Below are positions 44,733 through 53,286 of a stretch of 64,000 nt of DNA, one piece after another. The notes under the pieces were generated by a model. The model made no database searches. It saw only the letters and a list, made by a program, of their open reading frames with translations, and was not told the origin of the DNA. Numbering within the stretch: position 1 is the stretch's first letter; each line of letters starts with the position of its first letter. The stretch spans positions 1 to 64,000 of the forward strand of contig CAZLGW010000025.1 in assembly GCA_964559125.1 (NCBI GenBank), in the 5' to 3' direction. Made by a program: the position numbers and the translations under genes. The DNA is from Ravibacter sp964559125 (GTDB lineage: Bacteria > Bacteroidota > Bacteroidia > Cytophagales > Spirosomataceae).

Positions 44733-45770
44733 ATGAAGATCGGTTTTTGGAGGGTTGTCCGGGGATTCGGAGTAGCGGAGCTGAAGCTTCTTCTGGCGGG
44801 GGTTTTAATGACGGCAATAACTCATGAGATGTACGGGCAGGGATACCGAAGCCAGTTTGTACCTTATTCTACAGTAGGGTTCGGTATAGGTACATCCAAC
44901 TATTATGGCGATATGGCCTCTTACAGGCGCCCTTTCCCTTCTACCTTCAAAATGATGCGCTGGAGTGTGACAGGAGAATATACACGTCATTTTTCGCCCA
45001 GGTTCGGAGCGAGAGCGTCGCTTACCTGGGCCCGGATCGCCGGTGACGATTACCTGATGAACAGATCGGGCAGACAGGTGCACCAGGGCTTTTTTATCAG
45101 GAATCTTCATTTCCGTAATGATATCAAGGAGCTGTCGGCTGTCGGGATCTTCAAATTGGTACCCGACGGCAGGAGCTACGACCGCAGGCCACAATTCGGC
45201 GCCTACGTCTTTGCCGGTGTGGCATTGTTTGCTCACAACCCCAAAGCCCGGCTCCCGGTACCTGCAGGGAGCCAGGAAAAGCAGCGGTGGGTGGCGCTGC
45301 AGCCGCTCGGTACCGAAGGCCAGGGACGCGATGGACAGGACAAGCTTTACTCGCTGGTAGGCTTCGCTATACCCGTGGGGCTGGGACTGCGCTATAAGAT
45401 CAACCCCAAGTTTGATATTGCCGCAGAGCTGGGCTTTCGCTTCACTACCACCGATTACCTCGACGACGTATCCAAAGCATACCCCGATCCTGCCGTATGG
45501 GCTTCCGGCGCCGATCCCGTCCAGGCCCAGCAGATGTCTTTCAGAAGTTTCGAGGCCCAGCCGGCCAGGTTTCCCAAAAAAGAAAGGACTGAGACCCTCA
45601 GGCAATACCTCCGGCTGGAGCCTGACCAGGATCCATACGGCTACCTGGCCGGGAATCCGCAGTTGCTGATGCGCGGCAACAATGCCAAACAAATGGATGC
45701 TTATATGACCGGTACTATCAAGCTTGTTTACGTGCTGGGGCCGTCGGTCAAGTGTCCTCCTCTGAAATAA
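44733..45770 (+). CDS. DUF6089-like outer-membrane beta-barrel protein A
   Basis: 345 residues from the ATG at 44733; an upstream TTG in frame (44703) is less likely. A hydrophobic N-terminal stretch (LKLLLAGVLMTAITHEMYG) is the export signal. The mature part starts YSTVGFGIGTSNYYGDM, a pattern typical of DUF6089-like barrels in Bacteroidota, followed by alternating aromatic strands (GEYTRHFSPRFGARASLTWARI, FAIPVGLGLRYKINPKFDIAAEL). Role unknown. It overlaps no neighbour; the next barrel gene starts 8 bases after its stop, so the two are co-transcribed. Confidence 0.75.
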   Translation: MKIGFWRVVRGFGVAELKLLLAGVLMTAITHEMYGQGYRSQFVPYSTVGFGIGTSNYYGDMASYRRPFPSTFKMMRWSVTGEYTRHFSPRFGARASLTWARIAGDDYLMNRSGRQVHQGFFIRNLHFRNDIKELSAVGIFKLVPDGRSYDRRPQFGAYVFAGVALFAHNPKARLPVPAGSQEKQRWVALQPLGTEGQGRDGQDKLYSLVGFAIPVGLGLRYKINPKFDIAAELGFRFTTTDYLDDVSKAYPDPAVWASGADPVQAQQMSFRSFEAQPARFPKKERTETLRQYLRLEPDQDPYGYLAGNPQLLMRGNNAKQMDAYMTGTIKLVYVLGPSVKCPPLK

Positions 45771-45778
45771 AATATCCA

Positions 45779-46459
45779 ATGTCTCCGACTATCACCCTGT
45801 TTCGTCTTTTCCTGGCTGCCGGGGGTCTGCTAGGCCTTCATGCCGGAGCTCCCGCTCAGAAACTGGAAGCAGGCGGCGGCCTCGGGGCGCTCAACTATAC
45901 CGGCGATATATCAAGGAACCTGATGCTGAGAAATTTTCGCCCGGGCGGCGACCTTTTCTTTCGTTACAACCTAAAAAACGGCTTTTCATTTCGTGCGTCG
46001 GTCCTGGCGGGCGGTATTGCCGCCGACGACAGGCACGCCGACAACCAGTTCCAGCGGTTGCGCGAGCTTTCTTTCCGTACGCTTTTAGCGGAAGGCAACC
46101 TGCAGACCGAATATAATTTCCTGGATTACCGCGACAGTAAAAAGGCGATTAACTGGACCCCCTACGTGTATGGCGGCCTCGGGTATACCTTTTTCAGGCC
46201 TAAGCCCAACGATGGCGGCTACCAGGCCTCGACGCTTGTCATACCCTTCGGACTGGGCGTCAAATACGAGTTCAGGCGTCCGTGGAGCATCGGTGCACAA
46301 TTCGGCGCCCGGAAGACATTTAGCGATTACCTGGATAATTTCGGAGGTGAGGAAGTGCTCGCGGATAAATACCGGAACGGTAATCCCGCGCTCAGGGATA
46401 TGTATTACTACCTGGGCCTGCAGCTTAGCTATACGTTCTATAAAATCGTTTGCCCGTGA
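45779..46459 (+). CDS. DUF6089-like outer-membrane beta-barrel protein B
   Basis: 226 residues from the ATG at 45779 (an upstream GTG at 45752 would overlap the previous gene). Signal peptide LFRLFLAAGGLLGLHAGAPA. The pattern GGGLGALNYTGDISRNLMLRNFRPG followed by RYNLKNGFSFRASVLAGGIAADD mirrors barrel A (GTSNYYGDM ... RFGARASLTWARIAGDD), showing they are paralogues of different length. The end QLSYTFYKIVCP resembles the end TIKLVYVLGPSVKCPPLK of barrel A. Function unknown. Confidence 0.75.
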   Translation: MSPTITLFRLFLAAGGLLGLHAGAPAQKLEAGGGLGALNYTGDISRNLMLRNFRPGGDLFFRYNLKNGFSFRASVLAGGIAADDRHADNQFQRLRELSFRTLLAEGNLQTEYNFLDYRDSKKAINWTPYVYGGLGYTFFRPKPNDGGYQASTLVIPFGLGVKYEFRRPWSIGAQFGARKTFSDYLDNFGGEEVLADKYRNGNPALRDMYYYLGLQLSYTFYKIVCP

Positions 46460-46482
46460 TTCCCCCTTTACCGCTATCTTAG
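46449..46482 (+). promoter_or_regulatory. Candidate promoter TTTG-N22-TATCTTAG
   Basis: TTTG at 46449-46452 and TATCTTAG at 46475-46482 fit the Bacteroidota -33/-7 pattern with one mismatch in the -7 box. It lies 34 bases before the protease gene and overlaps the end of barrel gene B. The -7 region also sits in a small CCGCTA...TAGCGG palindrome. Confidence 0.3.
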
Positions 46483-46515
46483 CGGCTCAGTTAGCCTGAC
46501 CTCACTAAGAATGAT

Positions 46516-47400
46516 ATGTTTGTAGAAGCTCTGGACCGGGTAGACCAGTTTACCCGTGCTATACATTTTATTTCCCGTTATTACGGTAGTGCCGAGATTG
46601 TTCCGCAGACGGCTACCATGTTTTTTGTAAATGAAAACGGCTGTGCCGTTACCTGCAGGCACGTTGCCGACAACCTGATCAACGGCGACACCGTCTATGC
46701 GAAGTACCTCGCATTTAAGAAAGAGTTCCGCTTTTTTCAGAAAGAACCTACTGCTGCCGTGCAGAAGCACCGGCTGGAAGAGAAATATAACCTTGACGGG
46801 AAAACACTTATACGGGTTAAAAACAGCTTCCCCGAAAGCGTCACCGGCGATTACCAGCTCGTCATACATCGCCATCCGGTATATGACCTGGCTATTATAC
46901 GCTTTGTAGGCTACTCGGGGATCAGATACCGTGGTTTTGCAACGTTCCTGAAAGACGAGCAGAAGGTGAGGCCCGGGAGAAGTCTCTGCCGGCTTGGGTA
47001 TCCCTTCCCCGAATTTACCAACTACCGTCTTAATACGGATATTGATGACATCGAGTGGTCGCAGGAAGGGAAAGTCGGCACGCCCGGTTTCCCTATTGAC
47101 GGGATCATTACACGCCAGATAGCCGACCAGAACGGTATTTTCGGGATAGAGATGAGTACTCCCGGACTGCGGGGCCAGAGCGGCGGACCTCTTTTCGATA
47201 AAGACGGTATTGTCTACGGGATGCAGAGCGCTACCCAGCACCTGCACCTGGGCTTTGACCAGGTAAACCGGGAGGTAATTTCAGACGGGGTCAGGAAACG
47301 TGTTTCAAACTATCCCTTTCTCGATGTAGGCAGGTGTGTCCATGTCCGGATTATCAAGGAGTTTTTGAGGGAGAAAGGAGTGAAGTTTTATGAGGGGTGA
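46516..47400 (+). CDS. Trypsin-like (S1C-type) serine protease domain protein
   Basis: 294 residues with no signal peptide, so apparently cytoplasmic. A chymotrypsin-fold catalytic triad is visible: His49 in TCRHVADN, Asp in HPVYDLAIIRF (about 121), and Ser in LRGQSGGPLF (about 220). There is no PDZ domain as in DegP/HtrA, and the His and Asp are separated by an inserted charged segment (KKEFRFFQKEPTAAVQ). The C-terminus is a short helical tail (KEFLREKG). Stand-alone proteases of this type occur as stress or defence-related enzymes, but nothing nearby supports a specific role. Confidence 0.8.
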   Translation: MFVEALDRVDQFTRAIHFISRYYGSAEIVPQTATMFFVNENGCAVTCRHVADNLINGDTVYAKYLAFKKEFRFFQKEPTAAVQKHRLEEKYNLDGKTLIRVKNSFPESVTGDYQLVIHRHPVYDLAIIRFVGYSGIRYRGFATFLKDEQKVRPGRSLCRLGYPFPEFTNYRLNTDIDDIEWSQEGKVGTPGFPIDGIITRQIADQNGIFGIEMSTPGLRGQSGGPLFDKDGIVYGMQSATQHLHLGFDQVNREVISDGVRKRVSNYPFLDVGRCVHVRIIKEFLREKGVKFYEG

Positions 47401-47410
47401 TTTATTGTTG

Positions 47411-47418
47411 TAATTTTG
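47411..47418 (+). promoter_or_regulatory. Candidate -7 box TAATTTTG
   Basis: Perfect TAnnTTTG match 20 bases before the osmC-like start. No TTG at the expected -33 spacing. Candidate promoter for the OsmC-like gene. Confidence 0.35.
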
Positions 47419-47437
47419 GTATAAAAAAATACATGTT

Positions 47438-47869
47438 ATGAGAGTAGAACTGGTAAGAGTTGATGATGCCTTCCATTTTGAAGCATCGGGGTCTTCATCT
47501 AAAGTTACGGTGCATACCGATGCGGCTGAAGATATAGGCGGAAGCAATGCCGGTGTCCGTCCGATGGAGCTCCTGCTGATGGGACTGGCAAGCTGCAGTG
47601 CAATAGACGTGGCGCTTATCCTGAAAAAGCAACGGCAGGACGTGCAGGACTTCCGCATTTCAATGGAGGGGGAGCGCATCGAAGAAGAAGGAACCAAACG
47701 AAAGCCGTTTCGCAAAATCCATCTGCATTTTCAACTGGCGGGCCGGGACCTTGATGCAGAAAAGGTAAACAAGGCAATAGCCCTTTCCATGGAGAAATAT
47801 TGTTCCGCTACCGCGCAGCTCGAAGCGCTGGCTGTTATCACTTTCGAAGCCGAAGTTGAAAGTAAATAA
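47438..47869 (+). CDS. OsmC-family peroxiredoxin-like protein
   Basis: 143 residues. OsmC/Ohr proteins reduce organic hydroperoxides with two cysteines. Both are present: Cys53 in LMGLASCSAIDVALIL and Cys122 in MEKYCSATAQL. The segment GSNAGVRPMELLLMGL is typical of the YhfA/OsmC-like subgroup, not of Ohr. Length is normal. Probably a cytoplasmic oxidative-stress protein. Confidence 0.9.
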   Translation: MRVELVRVDDAFHFEASGSSSKVTVHTDAAEDIGGSNAGVRPMELLLMGLASCSAIDVALILKKQRQDVQDFRISMEGERIEEEGTKRKPFRKIHLHFQLAGRDLDAEKVNKAIALSMEKYCSATAQLEALAVITFEAEVESK

Positions 47870-47871
47870 CC

Positions 47872-48035
47872 ACAAAGTATTACCTCTGCGCCACCTTTGC
47901 GTACTCCGCGTCCTTCGCGGTAAAAAATTAACCGCAAAGTGCGCGAAGGGCGCAAAGGATACACAAAGTTAATATTATCTCAGCGCTACCTTTGCGTTCT
48001 TTGCGTCCTCTGCGGTAAAAAAAACCGGTTAGCCA
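47872..48035. repeat. CTTTGCG-type inverted intergenic repeat
   Basis: About 165 bases between the OsmC gene and hslU made of repeated CCTTTGCGT...GCGTCCT..GCGGTAAAAA blocks and their complement (AACCGCAAAG...GCGCAAAGGATAC). Two direct copies (about 47890-47930 and 47986-48020) flank an inverted copy (about 47931-47967). Such CTTTGCGTCCTCTGCGGT elements are dispersed in Bacteroidota genomes. It could form a long RNA hairpin. Confidence 0.7.
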
Positions 48036-48054
48036 ATTAATACCCAATATTCCA

Positions 48055-49482
48055 ATGTCAGAAAACATTCCATCCCTTCCGGCGAGACCCGACCTGGAGC
48101 AGCTTACTCCCCAGCAGATAGTCGCGCAACTGGACCTTTATATTATTGGACAAAAAGACGCGAAGCGAAACGTAGCCATTGCGCTGAGGAACCGCTGGCG
48201 CAGAATGAGCAGTCCCCCGGAAATGCGGAAGGAAATTGTGCCCAACAACATCCTTATGATAGGCGCTACCGGTGTGGGGAAGACTGAGATCGCCAGGCGG
48301 CTTGCCAAAATAGCAGATGCCCCTTTCGTAAAAGTGGAGGCGTCGAAATTTACCGAAGTAGGCTATGTGGGGCGGGATGTGGAAAGTATGGTGCGCGACC
48401 TGGTCGACCAGTCGGTAGCGCTCGTAAAGGCGCGTAAAAAAGAAGAAGTAAGGACACAGGCCGAACAGGCAGTAGAAGATATTATCCTCGATACGCTGAT
48501 ACCGCCGGTGCATCACCGTAGTGGCGCGCCGTCTTTCCCGAAGCAGGAGCAGCCCGATAACGAGGCCATGCCCAGCAGCGACCAGGAGCTCAACCAGCGT
48601 ACCCGCGAGCGGTTTCGTGACAAGATCAGGAACGGCGAGCTTGATGAACGAAAAATAGAGATCGAGCTCAACCAGAACCAGCTTCCCAATATCGGGATGA
48701 TCGGGGGCGGCGTCGACGATGTTTCGATGATGAATATCCAGGAAATGATCGGCAATATGATGCCCCGGAAGGCCAGGAAGAGAAGAATTTCTGTCGGCGA
48801 AGCCAAAAAGCTCCTCCTGGAGGAAGAGGCCAACAAGCTGATCGATATGGAGGAGGTAAAGGAAGAGGCGATCCGGAAAGCCCAGGACCTGGGGATTATT
48901 TTTATCGATGAGATCGATAAAGTAGCGTCAGGCCGTTCCGGCGGAAGCGGCCCCGACGTCAGCCGGGAGGGAGTTCAGCGCGACCTCCTGCCTATAGTTG
49001 AAGGCAGCACCGTCAATACCAAACATGGTATCGTCAGCACCGATCATATCCTGTTCATAGCCGCCGGTGCTTTTCATGTAGCCAAGCCTTCCGACCTCAT
49101 TCCCGAGCTGCAGGGCCGTTTCCCTATCCGCGTAGAGCTGCAGAGCCTTACGCAGGAGGACTTTTACCATATCCTGCGTACCCCCAAAAATGCCCTTACC
49201 AAGCAGTATGAAGCCATGCTGCAGGCAGAGGGTGTAGATCTGCAATTCCAGGACGATGCCTTGTCCGAGATAGCCAGGATCGCTTTCGAAGTAAATGCCG
49301 AAGTAGAAAATATCGGCGCCAGGAGGCTGCAGACCGTGATGAGCACCCTGCTCAATGACCTGATGTTCGACGTCCCCGACTCAATCGGGCCCAACGCACA
49401 CATCGTGATCACCAGCGAAATGGTAAATGAGAAGCTCAGCGGCCTGGTTAAGAACCGGGACCTGAGCCAGTACATATTGTAG
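48055..49482 (+). CDS. hslU: ATP-dependent protease ATPase subunit HslU
   Basis: 475 residues, normal for HslU/ClpY, the AAA+ unfoldase that feeds proteins to HslV. Features: LTPQQIVAQLDLYIIGQKDAKR near the start, Walker A GATGVGKT (70-77), pore motif GYVGRDVES, a variable intermediate domain (about 105-260), Walker B GIIFIDEIDK, sensor region HILFIAAGAFH, and the C-terminal tail ending DLSQYIL used to activate HslV. The protease partner hslV is not next to it in this window, which is unusual since the two are often adjacent. Confidence 0.96.
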   Translation: MSENIPSLPARPDLEQLTPQQIVAQLDLYIIGQKDAKRNVAIALRNRWRRMSSPPEMRKEIVPNNILMIGATGVGKTEIARRLAKIADAPFVKVEASKFTEVGYVGRDVESMVRDLVDQSVALVKARKKEEVRTQAEQAVEDIILDTLIPPVHHRSGAPSFPKQEQPDNEAMPSSDQELNQRTRERFRDKIRNGELDERKIEIELNQNQLPNIGMIGGGVDDVSMMNIQEMIGNMMPRKARKRRISVGEAKKLLLEEEANKLIDMEEVKEEAIRKAQDLGIIFIDEIDKVASGRSGGSGPDVSREGVQRDLLPIVEGSTVNTKHGIVSTDHILFIAAGAFHVAKPSDLIPELQGRFPIRVELQSLTQEDFYHILRTPKNALTKQYEAMLQAEGVDLQFQDDALSEIARIAFEVNAEVENIGARRLQTVMSTLLNDLMFDVPDSIGPNAHIVITSEMVNEKLSGLVKNRDLSQYIL

Positions 49483-49518
49483 ACATAACGCAGCATCAGG
49501 GGTTTTTAGAGGTTCCCT

Positions 49519-51288
49519 TCAGTCAATCCTGATCTCAAACGGCATCCGGGCCTGTATGCCCTCCATCCGGGCCAGGCTACGGTAGGCCTTGGCATAAGGG
49601 GCGAGCGGACCGGCTATTTTGCTTAGCGTTTCTTCGTTGTCGGAACCGGTCAGGTTATTGATGAGTTCCTGCCTCCAGTCTTTTTTCTCGGGGTAATACC
49701 TCACCCTGTATTCTCCTTTCTTGAGGCCGGCGGCAGTTGCGGCGATGTCTATGGCCGTATCTACCCCGCCCAGCACATCCACCAGCCCGTTGCTTTTGGC
49801 GGCGATACCCGACCAGACACGTCCTTCAGCCAGCTTTTTCAGATCGCTTTGGGGCATTTTACGTCCCTCGGCAGCTTTCGAGGTAAAGATCTCGTAGCCG
49901 TTTTCTACCGCACGTTGTATCTTCTGTTTTTCGAAGTCGGTCATATTCCGCGTCGCTGTAGGCCAGTCGGCATGAGGATTGGTCCCGACCCGGTCGAAAG
50001 TAATGCCCAGCTTGTTTTTCATAAAAGGCTCTATGTTGAGCAGCAGTCCGAAGATGCCGATCGAGCCGGTGATCGTATTGGGCTGCGCCACGATCGTATC
50101 GCAGCCCATCGCGATGTAATAGCCGCCTGACGCCGCTACGTTCCCCATGGAGGCGATTACAGGCTTTTTTTCAGCGGTGAGCTTCACTTCACGCCAGATC
50201 AGGTCTGAGGCAAGCGCGCTCCCGCCGGGAGAGTTGATGCGCAGCACCACCGCCTTCACCTTGTCGTTCTCCCTTACCTTTTTGAGCTCTTTGATAAGCT
50301 TTCCCGATGAGACCACCTGTTCTGCTCCCTCGCCGCTTACAATGTCGCCTTCGGCAATCACTACCGCTACGCGCTTGTTGAAATCACCCTCCTCTTTTTT
50401 ATCGGTGCGCGATTTCAGGTATTTTTTCAGTCCGGTGAAGTTAATTTTGTCTGATTCTTTTGTTTCCAGTTTTGTTTTCAGTTCGCTTTCAAACTGGTCG
50501 TAATACCCGACATGGGTGATGAGCCCCCGGCTCAACGCATCGCTCGCCTTTTCTATAGAAAGGGAGTCGGCCCAGTCTTTGAGTCGCCCGGTCGCAACCG
50601 ACCTGGACTCCGCTATTTTACCCAGGAAGTGGTCATTGATACCCGTAAGCAGCTCCCTGGCCTGTATCCGGCTCGCTTCGCTCATATCGGTCCTCAGGAA
50701 GGGTTCCACCGCGCTTTTAAACTCACCTACCCTGAACACCTCCGGTTTGATTTCCAGTTTATCGAAGGTTCCTTTATAGAAATCATATTCCGCCGAAAGG
50801 CCGTTCCATTCGAAGTCCCCGAATTCGCTGAGGTAGATAACGTCGGAGACCGACGCCAGGTAATAACCCTTCTCACTGTAGCCTTCCGCGAAAGCATATA
50901 CAAACTTTCCGGACTTTTTGAAAGCCTCAAGAGCACTCCTGACCTCTTCGAGAGTTGCCCACCCGGAGGCCGGCGTACCTGCTTTCAGGTAAACTCCCTT
51001 GATTTTGTCATCGGAAGCCGCGCCGGCAAGCGCATCTTTGACTTCTTTGATGCTCACCGGCTGAACTTCACCCGTAAAAGGTGAAAGGGCTTCAGAAAAA
51101 GGGTTTTCTTCGACAATTTCCCGGATAGGTCTATCCAGGTCGAGGCGCAGCACCGAGTTTTCTTTAAGCACTACCTTATCGCCGTCGCCAAACAGCGCCC
51201 CGATGCCGGCCGCCAGGAAAAAACTCAGGATTATAAACAGGAACAACCCTACAATGGTCGCCAGTACATATTTCAGGAAATTCAACAT
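49519..51288 (-). CDS. sppA: Signal peptide peptidase SppA, long form
   Basis: 589 residues from the Met at 51288 (LNFLKYVLATIVGLFLFIIL); a longer in-frame start adds 12 residues. An N-terminal membrane helix is followed by two tandem ClpP-like domains, as in the 67 kDa SppA. The catalytic Lys is in the first domain (GEFKSAVEPF) and the Ser in the second (GNVAASGGYYIAMG), followed by NTITGSIGIFG. It degrades cleaved signal peptides in the cytoplasmic membrane. It converges on hslU and diverges from sixA. Confidence 0.94.
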   Translation of the reverse strand: MLNFLKYVLATIVGLFLFIILSFFLAAGIGALFGDGDKVVLKENSVLRLDLDRPIREIVEENPFSEALSPFTGEVQPVSIKEVKDALAGAASDDKIKGVYLKAGTPASGWATLEEVRSALEAFKKSGKFVYAFAEGYSEKGYYLASVSDVIYLSEFGDFEWNGLSAEYDFYKGTFDKLEIKPEVFRVGEFKSAVEPFLRTDMSEASRIQARELLTGINDHFLGKIAESRSVATGRLKDWADSLSIEKASDALSRGLITHVGYYDQFESELKTKLETKESDKINFTGLKKYLKSRTDKKEEGDFNKRVAVVIAEGDIVSGEGAEQVVSSGKLIKELKKVRENDKVKAVVLRINSPGGSALASDLIWREVKLTAEKKPVIASMGNVAASGGYYIAMGCDTIVAQPNTITGSIGIFGLLLNIEPFMKNKLGITFDRVGTNPHADWPTATRNMTDFEKQKIQRAVENGYEIFTSKAAEGRKMPQSDLKKLAEGRVWSGIAAKSNGLVDVLGGVDTAIDIAATAAGLKKGEYRVRYYPEKKDWRQELINNLTGSDNEETLSKIAGPLAPYAKAYRSLARMEGIQARMPFEIRID

Positions 51289-51311
51289 TCTTGAGACAGT
51301 TCTAAATGATA

Positions 51312-51366
51312 TAGCTATTAGCAATCAGCCTTTAGCCCCCAGCAGATTGCAGATTGCTGACAGCTA
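51312..51366. repeat. Imperfect inverted repeat in the sppA-sixA gap
   Basis: 51312-51329 (TAGCTATTAGCAATCAGC) and 51349-51366 are inverted copies matching at 15 of 18 positions around a 19-base spacer. The TTAGC/AGCTAAC wording continues to about 51376. It lies between divergent genes and might be a dispersed repeat or a double-sided regulatory structure. Confidence 0.5.
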
Positions 51367-51464
51367 ACAGCTAACAAAACTACTAAAAAAAATACTGAGC
51401 GGATCCAAATTGTGTTCAAAGGTATTTTTGTCTTTGTCAATGGCAATTTTGTGTTCCGAGTTCG

Positions 51465-51472
51465 TACATTTG
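51465..51472 (+). promoter_or_regulatory. Candidate -7 box TACATTTG
   Basis: Perfect TAnnTTTG match 30 bases before the GTG start of sixA. Another match (TATTTTTG) lies at 51423-51430. A TTTTG at 51448-51451 is too close for a standard -33 box. Confidence 0.35.
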
Positions 51473-51501
51473 CGTATGACTACTCCCACCATTATAAGGA
51501 A

Positions 51502-52002
51502 GTGAAAAAGAGACTCTATCTAGTAAGGCATGCCAAAGCGGAATCCGGGGCTCCTATGTTTAAGGACTTCGAGCGCGAGCTTACGGGCGAAGGATATATT
51601 GATGCTGCGCGAATGGCGGCTTTTCTAAACAACAGGGGAGAAAAAGTGGAGCGCATCGTTGCCAGCAGCGCTTTCCGGACCAGGCAGACCGCCCAGGTAT
51701 TTGCCGAGCAGATGGAGTTTGACTGGGAGCAGGTAGAGCTGATCGACGATCTGTACGATTGCGGTGCAAGGGCTTATATCGCGGCATTAAACAGCACTCC
51801 TGCCGAAACGACCGGTTTGATGATGGTAGGGCATAATCCCGATATCTCTTATTTTGCCGAGTACCTGACCAGGGATTTTTACGAGAGTATGGGGAAAGCC
51901 AGTGTGTGTATCATCGAGTTTGAAGACCTGGAGTGGGCCGAGGTTTCCGGCCGGACCGGGACTCTGGCGGGCTTCTTCCGGGTCAGGAATCTCCCGGAGT
52001 AA
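51502..52002 (+). CDS. sixA: SixA-type histidine phosphatase
   Basis: 166 residues from the GTG at 51502, which follows an AAGGA-like ribosome site and begins KKRLYLVRHAKAE, the standard start of SixA proteins. The frame is open further upstream but those residues lie in the promoter region. RHAKAE carries the catalytic phospho-His (His10); the second His is in MMVGHNPDIS. SixA removes phosphate from histidine phosphotransfer domains or NPr; the true target here is unknown. 166 residues is normal for the family. Confidence 0.88.
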   Translation: MKKRLYLVRHAKAESGAPMFKDFERELTGEGYIDAARMAAFLNNRGEKVERIVASSAFRTRQTAQVFAEQMEFDWEQVELIDDLYDCGARAYIAALNSTPAETTGLMMVGHNPDISYFAEYLTRDFYESMGKASVCIIEFEDLEWAEVSGRTGTLAGFFRVRNLPE

Positions 52003-52056
52003 GGGAGAGGGGAAGTGGAGGAGAGGGGGTCATTCCAGTGAGGAAAAGATATTAAA

Positions 52057-52227
52057 ATGGCAAATCAAAATACCAACCGGGGTAGACGGTTGTTCATCAT
52101 AGCCTTCATCATATTCCTGTCGGTGATCATCCTGCTGGTGATCGACATGGCGAGCCGTACAACTGCTCCGTGGAATAAACCCAAACCTGTGGAACAGCCT
52201 GCAGACACCCTGTCACCGGGTTTGTAG
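52057..52227 (+). CDS. Small single-pass membrane protein (56 aa)
   Basis: A 56-codon frame from ATG 52057 to TAG 52227. It has a basic N-terminus (NQNTNRGRR), one strongly hydrophobic helix (LFIIAFIIFLSVIILLVI, about 12-29), and a Pro-rich tail (PWNKPKPVEQPADTLSPGL). A purine-rich GAGGAAAAG lies about 12 bases upstream. It fits the gap between sixA and the ketoacyl-synthase homologue on the same strand (54 and 21 bases). Function unknown; the basic-TM-Pro layout is that of a real small membrane protein. Confidence 0.6.
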   Translation: MANQNTNRGRRLFIIAFIIFLSVIILLVIDMASRTTAPWNKPKPVEQPADTLSPGL

Positions 52228-52248
52228 ATACTAACTCAACAACCCGTT

Positions 52249-53283
52249 ATGTTCATCAAAGCCTCTATATCCATTTCTCCCCAGGGGGATTTTTCCGGCA
52301 GTGAACTGAAGGAGCTTGCAGGCGACAAGTATTTCGCAGCCGAACCTTCCTATGACGGACTCATACAGGCCGGTGTGCTGAGGAGGATGGGAAAAGCGGT
52401 CAGGATGGGAGTGGGCGCCGGGGTGCAGATACTGAAGGAAGCGCCGGGCGTAGACGGGATCATCATAGGTACCGCCAATGGCGGACTGGAAGACTGCATC
52501 AAGTTCCTCAACCAGATCGTCGATTACAACGAGGGGACGCTCACCCCGACCAATTTTGTGCAAAGCACCCCCAATGCTATTGCCGGGCAGCTGGCGCTTA
52601 TTCATCGGAATACGGGCTATAACATTACACATGTGCACGGAGGGTTGTCCTTCGAAAACGCCCTTATCGATGCCTCGCTGCTGTTTGAGCAGGAGCAGGC
52701 AGAGACGCTTCTTGTAGGGGGAATAGAAGAAATTTCGGAATACAATCATAATATAGACCGCATTTCCGGTATTTTCAAGGAGGAACCCGGCAGCTCAGGT
52801 TCGCTTCTTGCCTCGACTTCCGCGGGGACGGTCAACGGTGAAGGAGCTGTCATGCTCTTGCTGGAAAGAAAAGCCTCTCAGCCCGGACAGGTATGCATCC
52901 GGGAAGTAATGACGCTGTCTTTTGCCTCGCCGGACCAGGTAGGGGAACGGCTTTCGGAGATGCTGGGCAGGCACGGCCTGGATACTGAAACAGTAGATGC
53001 CCTGATGCTGGGTTATAACGGAGACGTGCACAGCACGGACTGGTACGACCGCATCCGCAACCGTTTCGCGGCCGGTACTCCTGTTTTTTCCTTTAAGAAC
53101 GCCTGCGGTGAATACCCCACTGCCAGCTCTTTTGCGGTATGGCTCGGTCACCAGGTACTGACAAACCGGCCTGTTCCGACAGGATTGCTTTATTCGGGAA
53201 AGATGCCTGTGAAGCCCGGTAACCTGCTTATTTACAATCACTATAGGGGGGAGGAGCATAGTTTTATCTTAATTCATAATTAA
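52249..53283 (+). CDS. Beta-ketoacyl-synthase-like protein lacking the active site
   Basis: 344 residues with a thiolase/ketoacyl-synthase fold: GIIIGTANGGLEDC, PTNFVQSTPNAIAGQLA, and a C-terminal half with SFKNACGEYPTASSFAVWLG. By alignment with KAS enzymes, the nucleophile Cys is Val129 (THVHGG for TACASS), the first His position reads Tyr in LGYNGDVHS, and the second His is Glu in CGEYP. All three catalytic residues are changed, so it is not an active condensing enzyme. It resembles the short KS-like/chain-length-factor proteins of aryl-polyene and flexirubin loci, but no other pigment genes are nearby. It could be a partner subunit. Confidence 0.75.
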   Translation: MFIKASISISPQGDFSGSELKELAGDKYFAAEPSYDGLIQAGVLRRMGKAVRMGVGAGVQILKEAPGVDGIIIGTANGGLEDCIKFLNQIVDYNEGTLTPTNFVQSTPNAIAGQLALIHRNTGYNITHVHGGLSFENALIDASLLFEQEQAETLLVGGIEEISEYNHNIDRISGIFKEEPGSSGSLLASTSAGTVNGEGAVMLLLERKASQPGQVCIREVMTLSFASPDQVGERLSEMLGRHGLDTETVDALMLGYNGDVHSTDWYDRIRNRFAAGTPVFSFKNACGEYPTASSFAVWLGHQVLTNRPVPTGLLYSGKMPVKPGNLLIYNHYRGEEHSFILIHN

Positions 53284-53286
53284 CTT

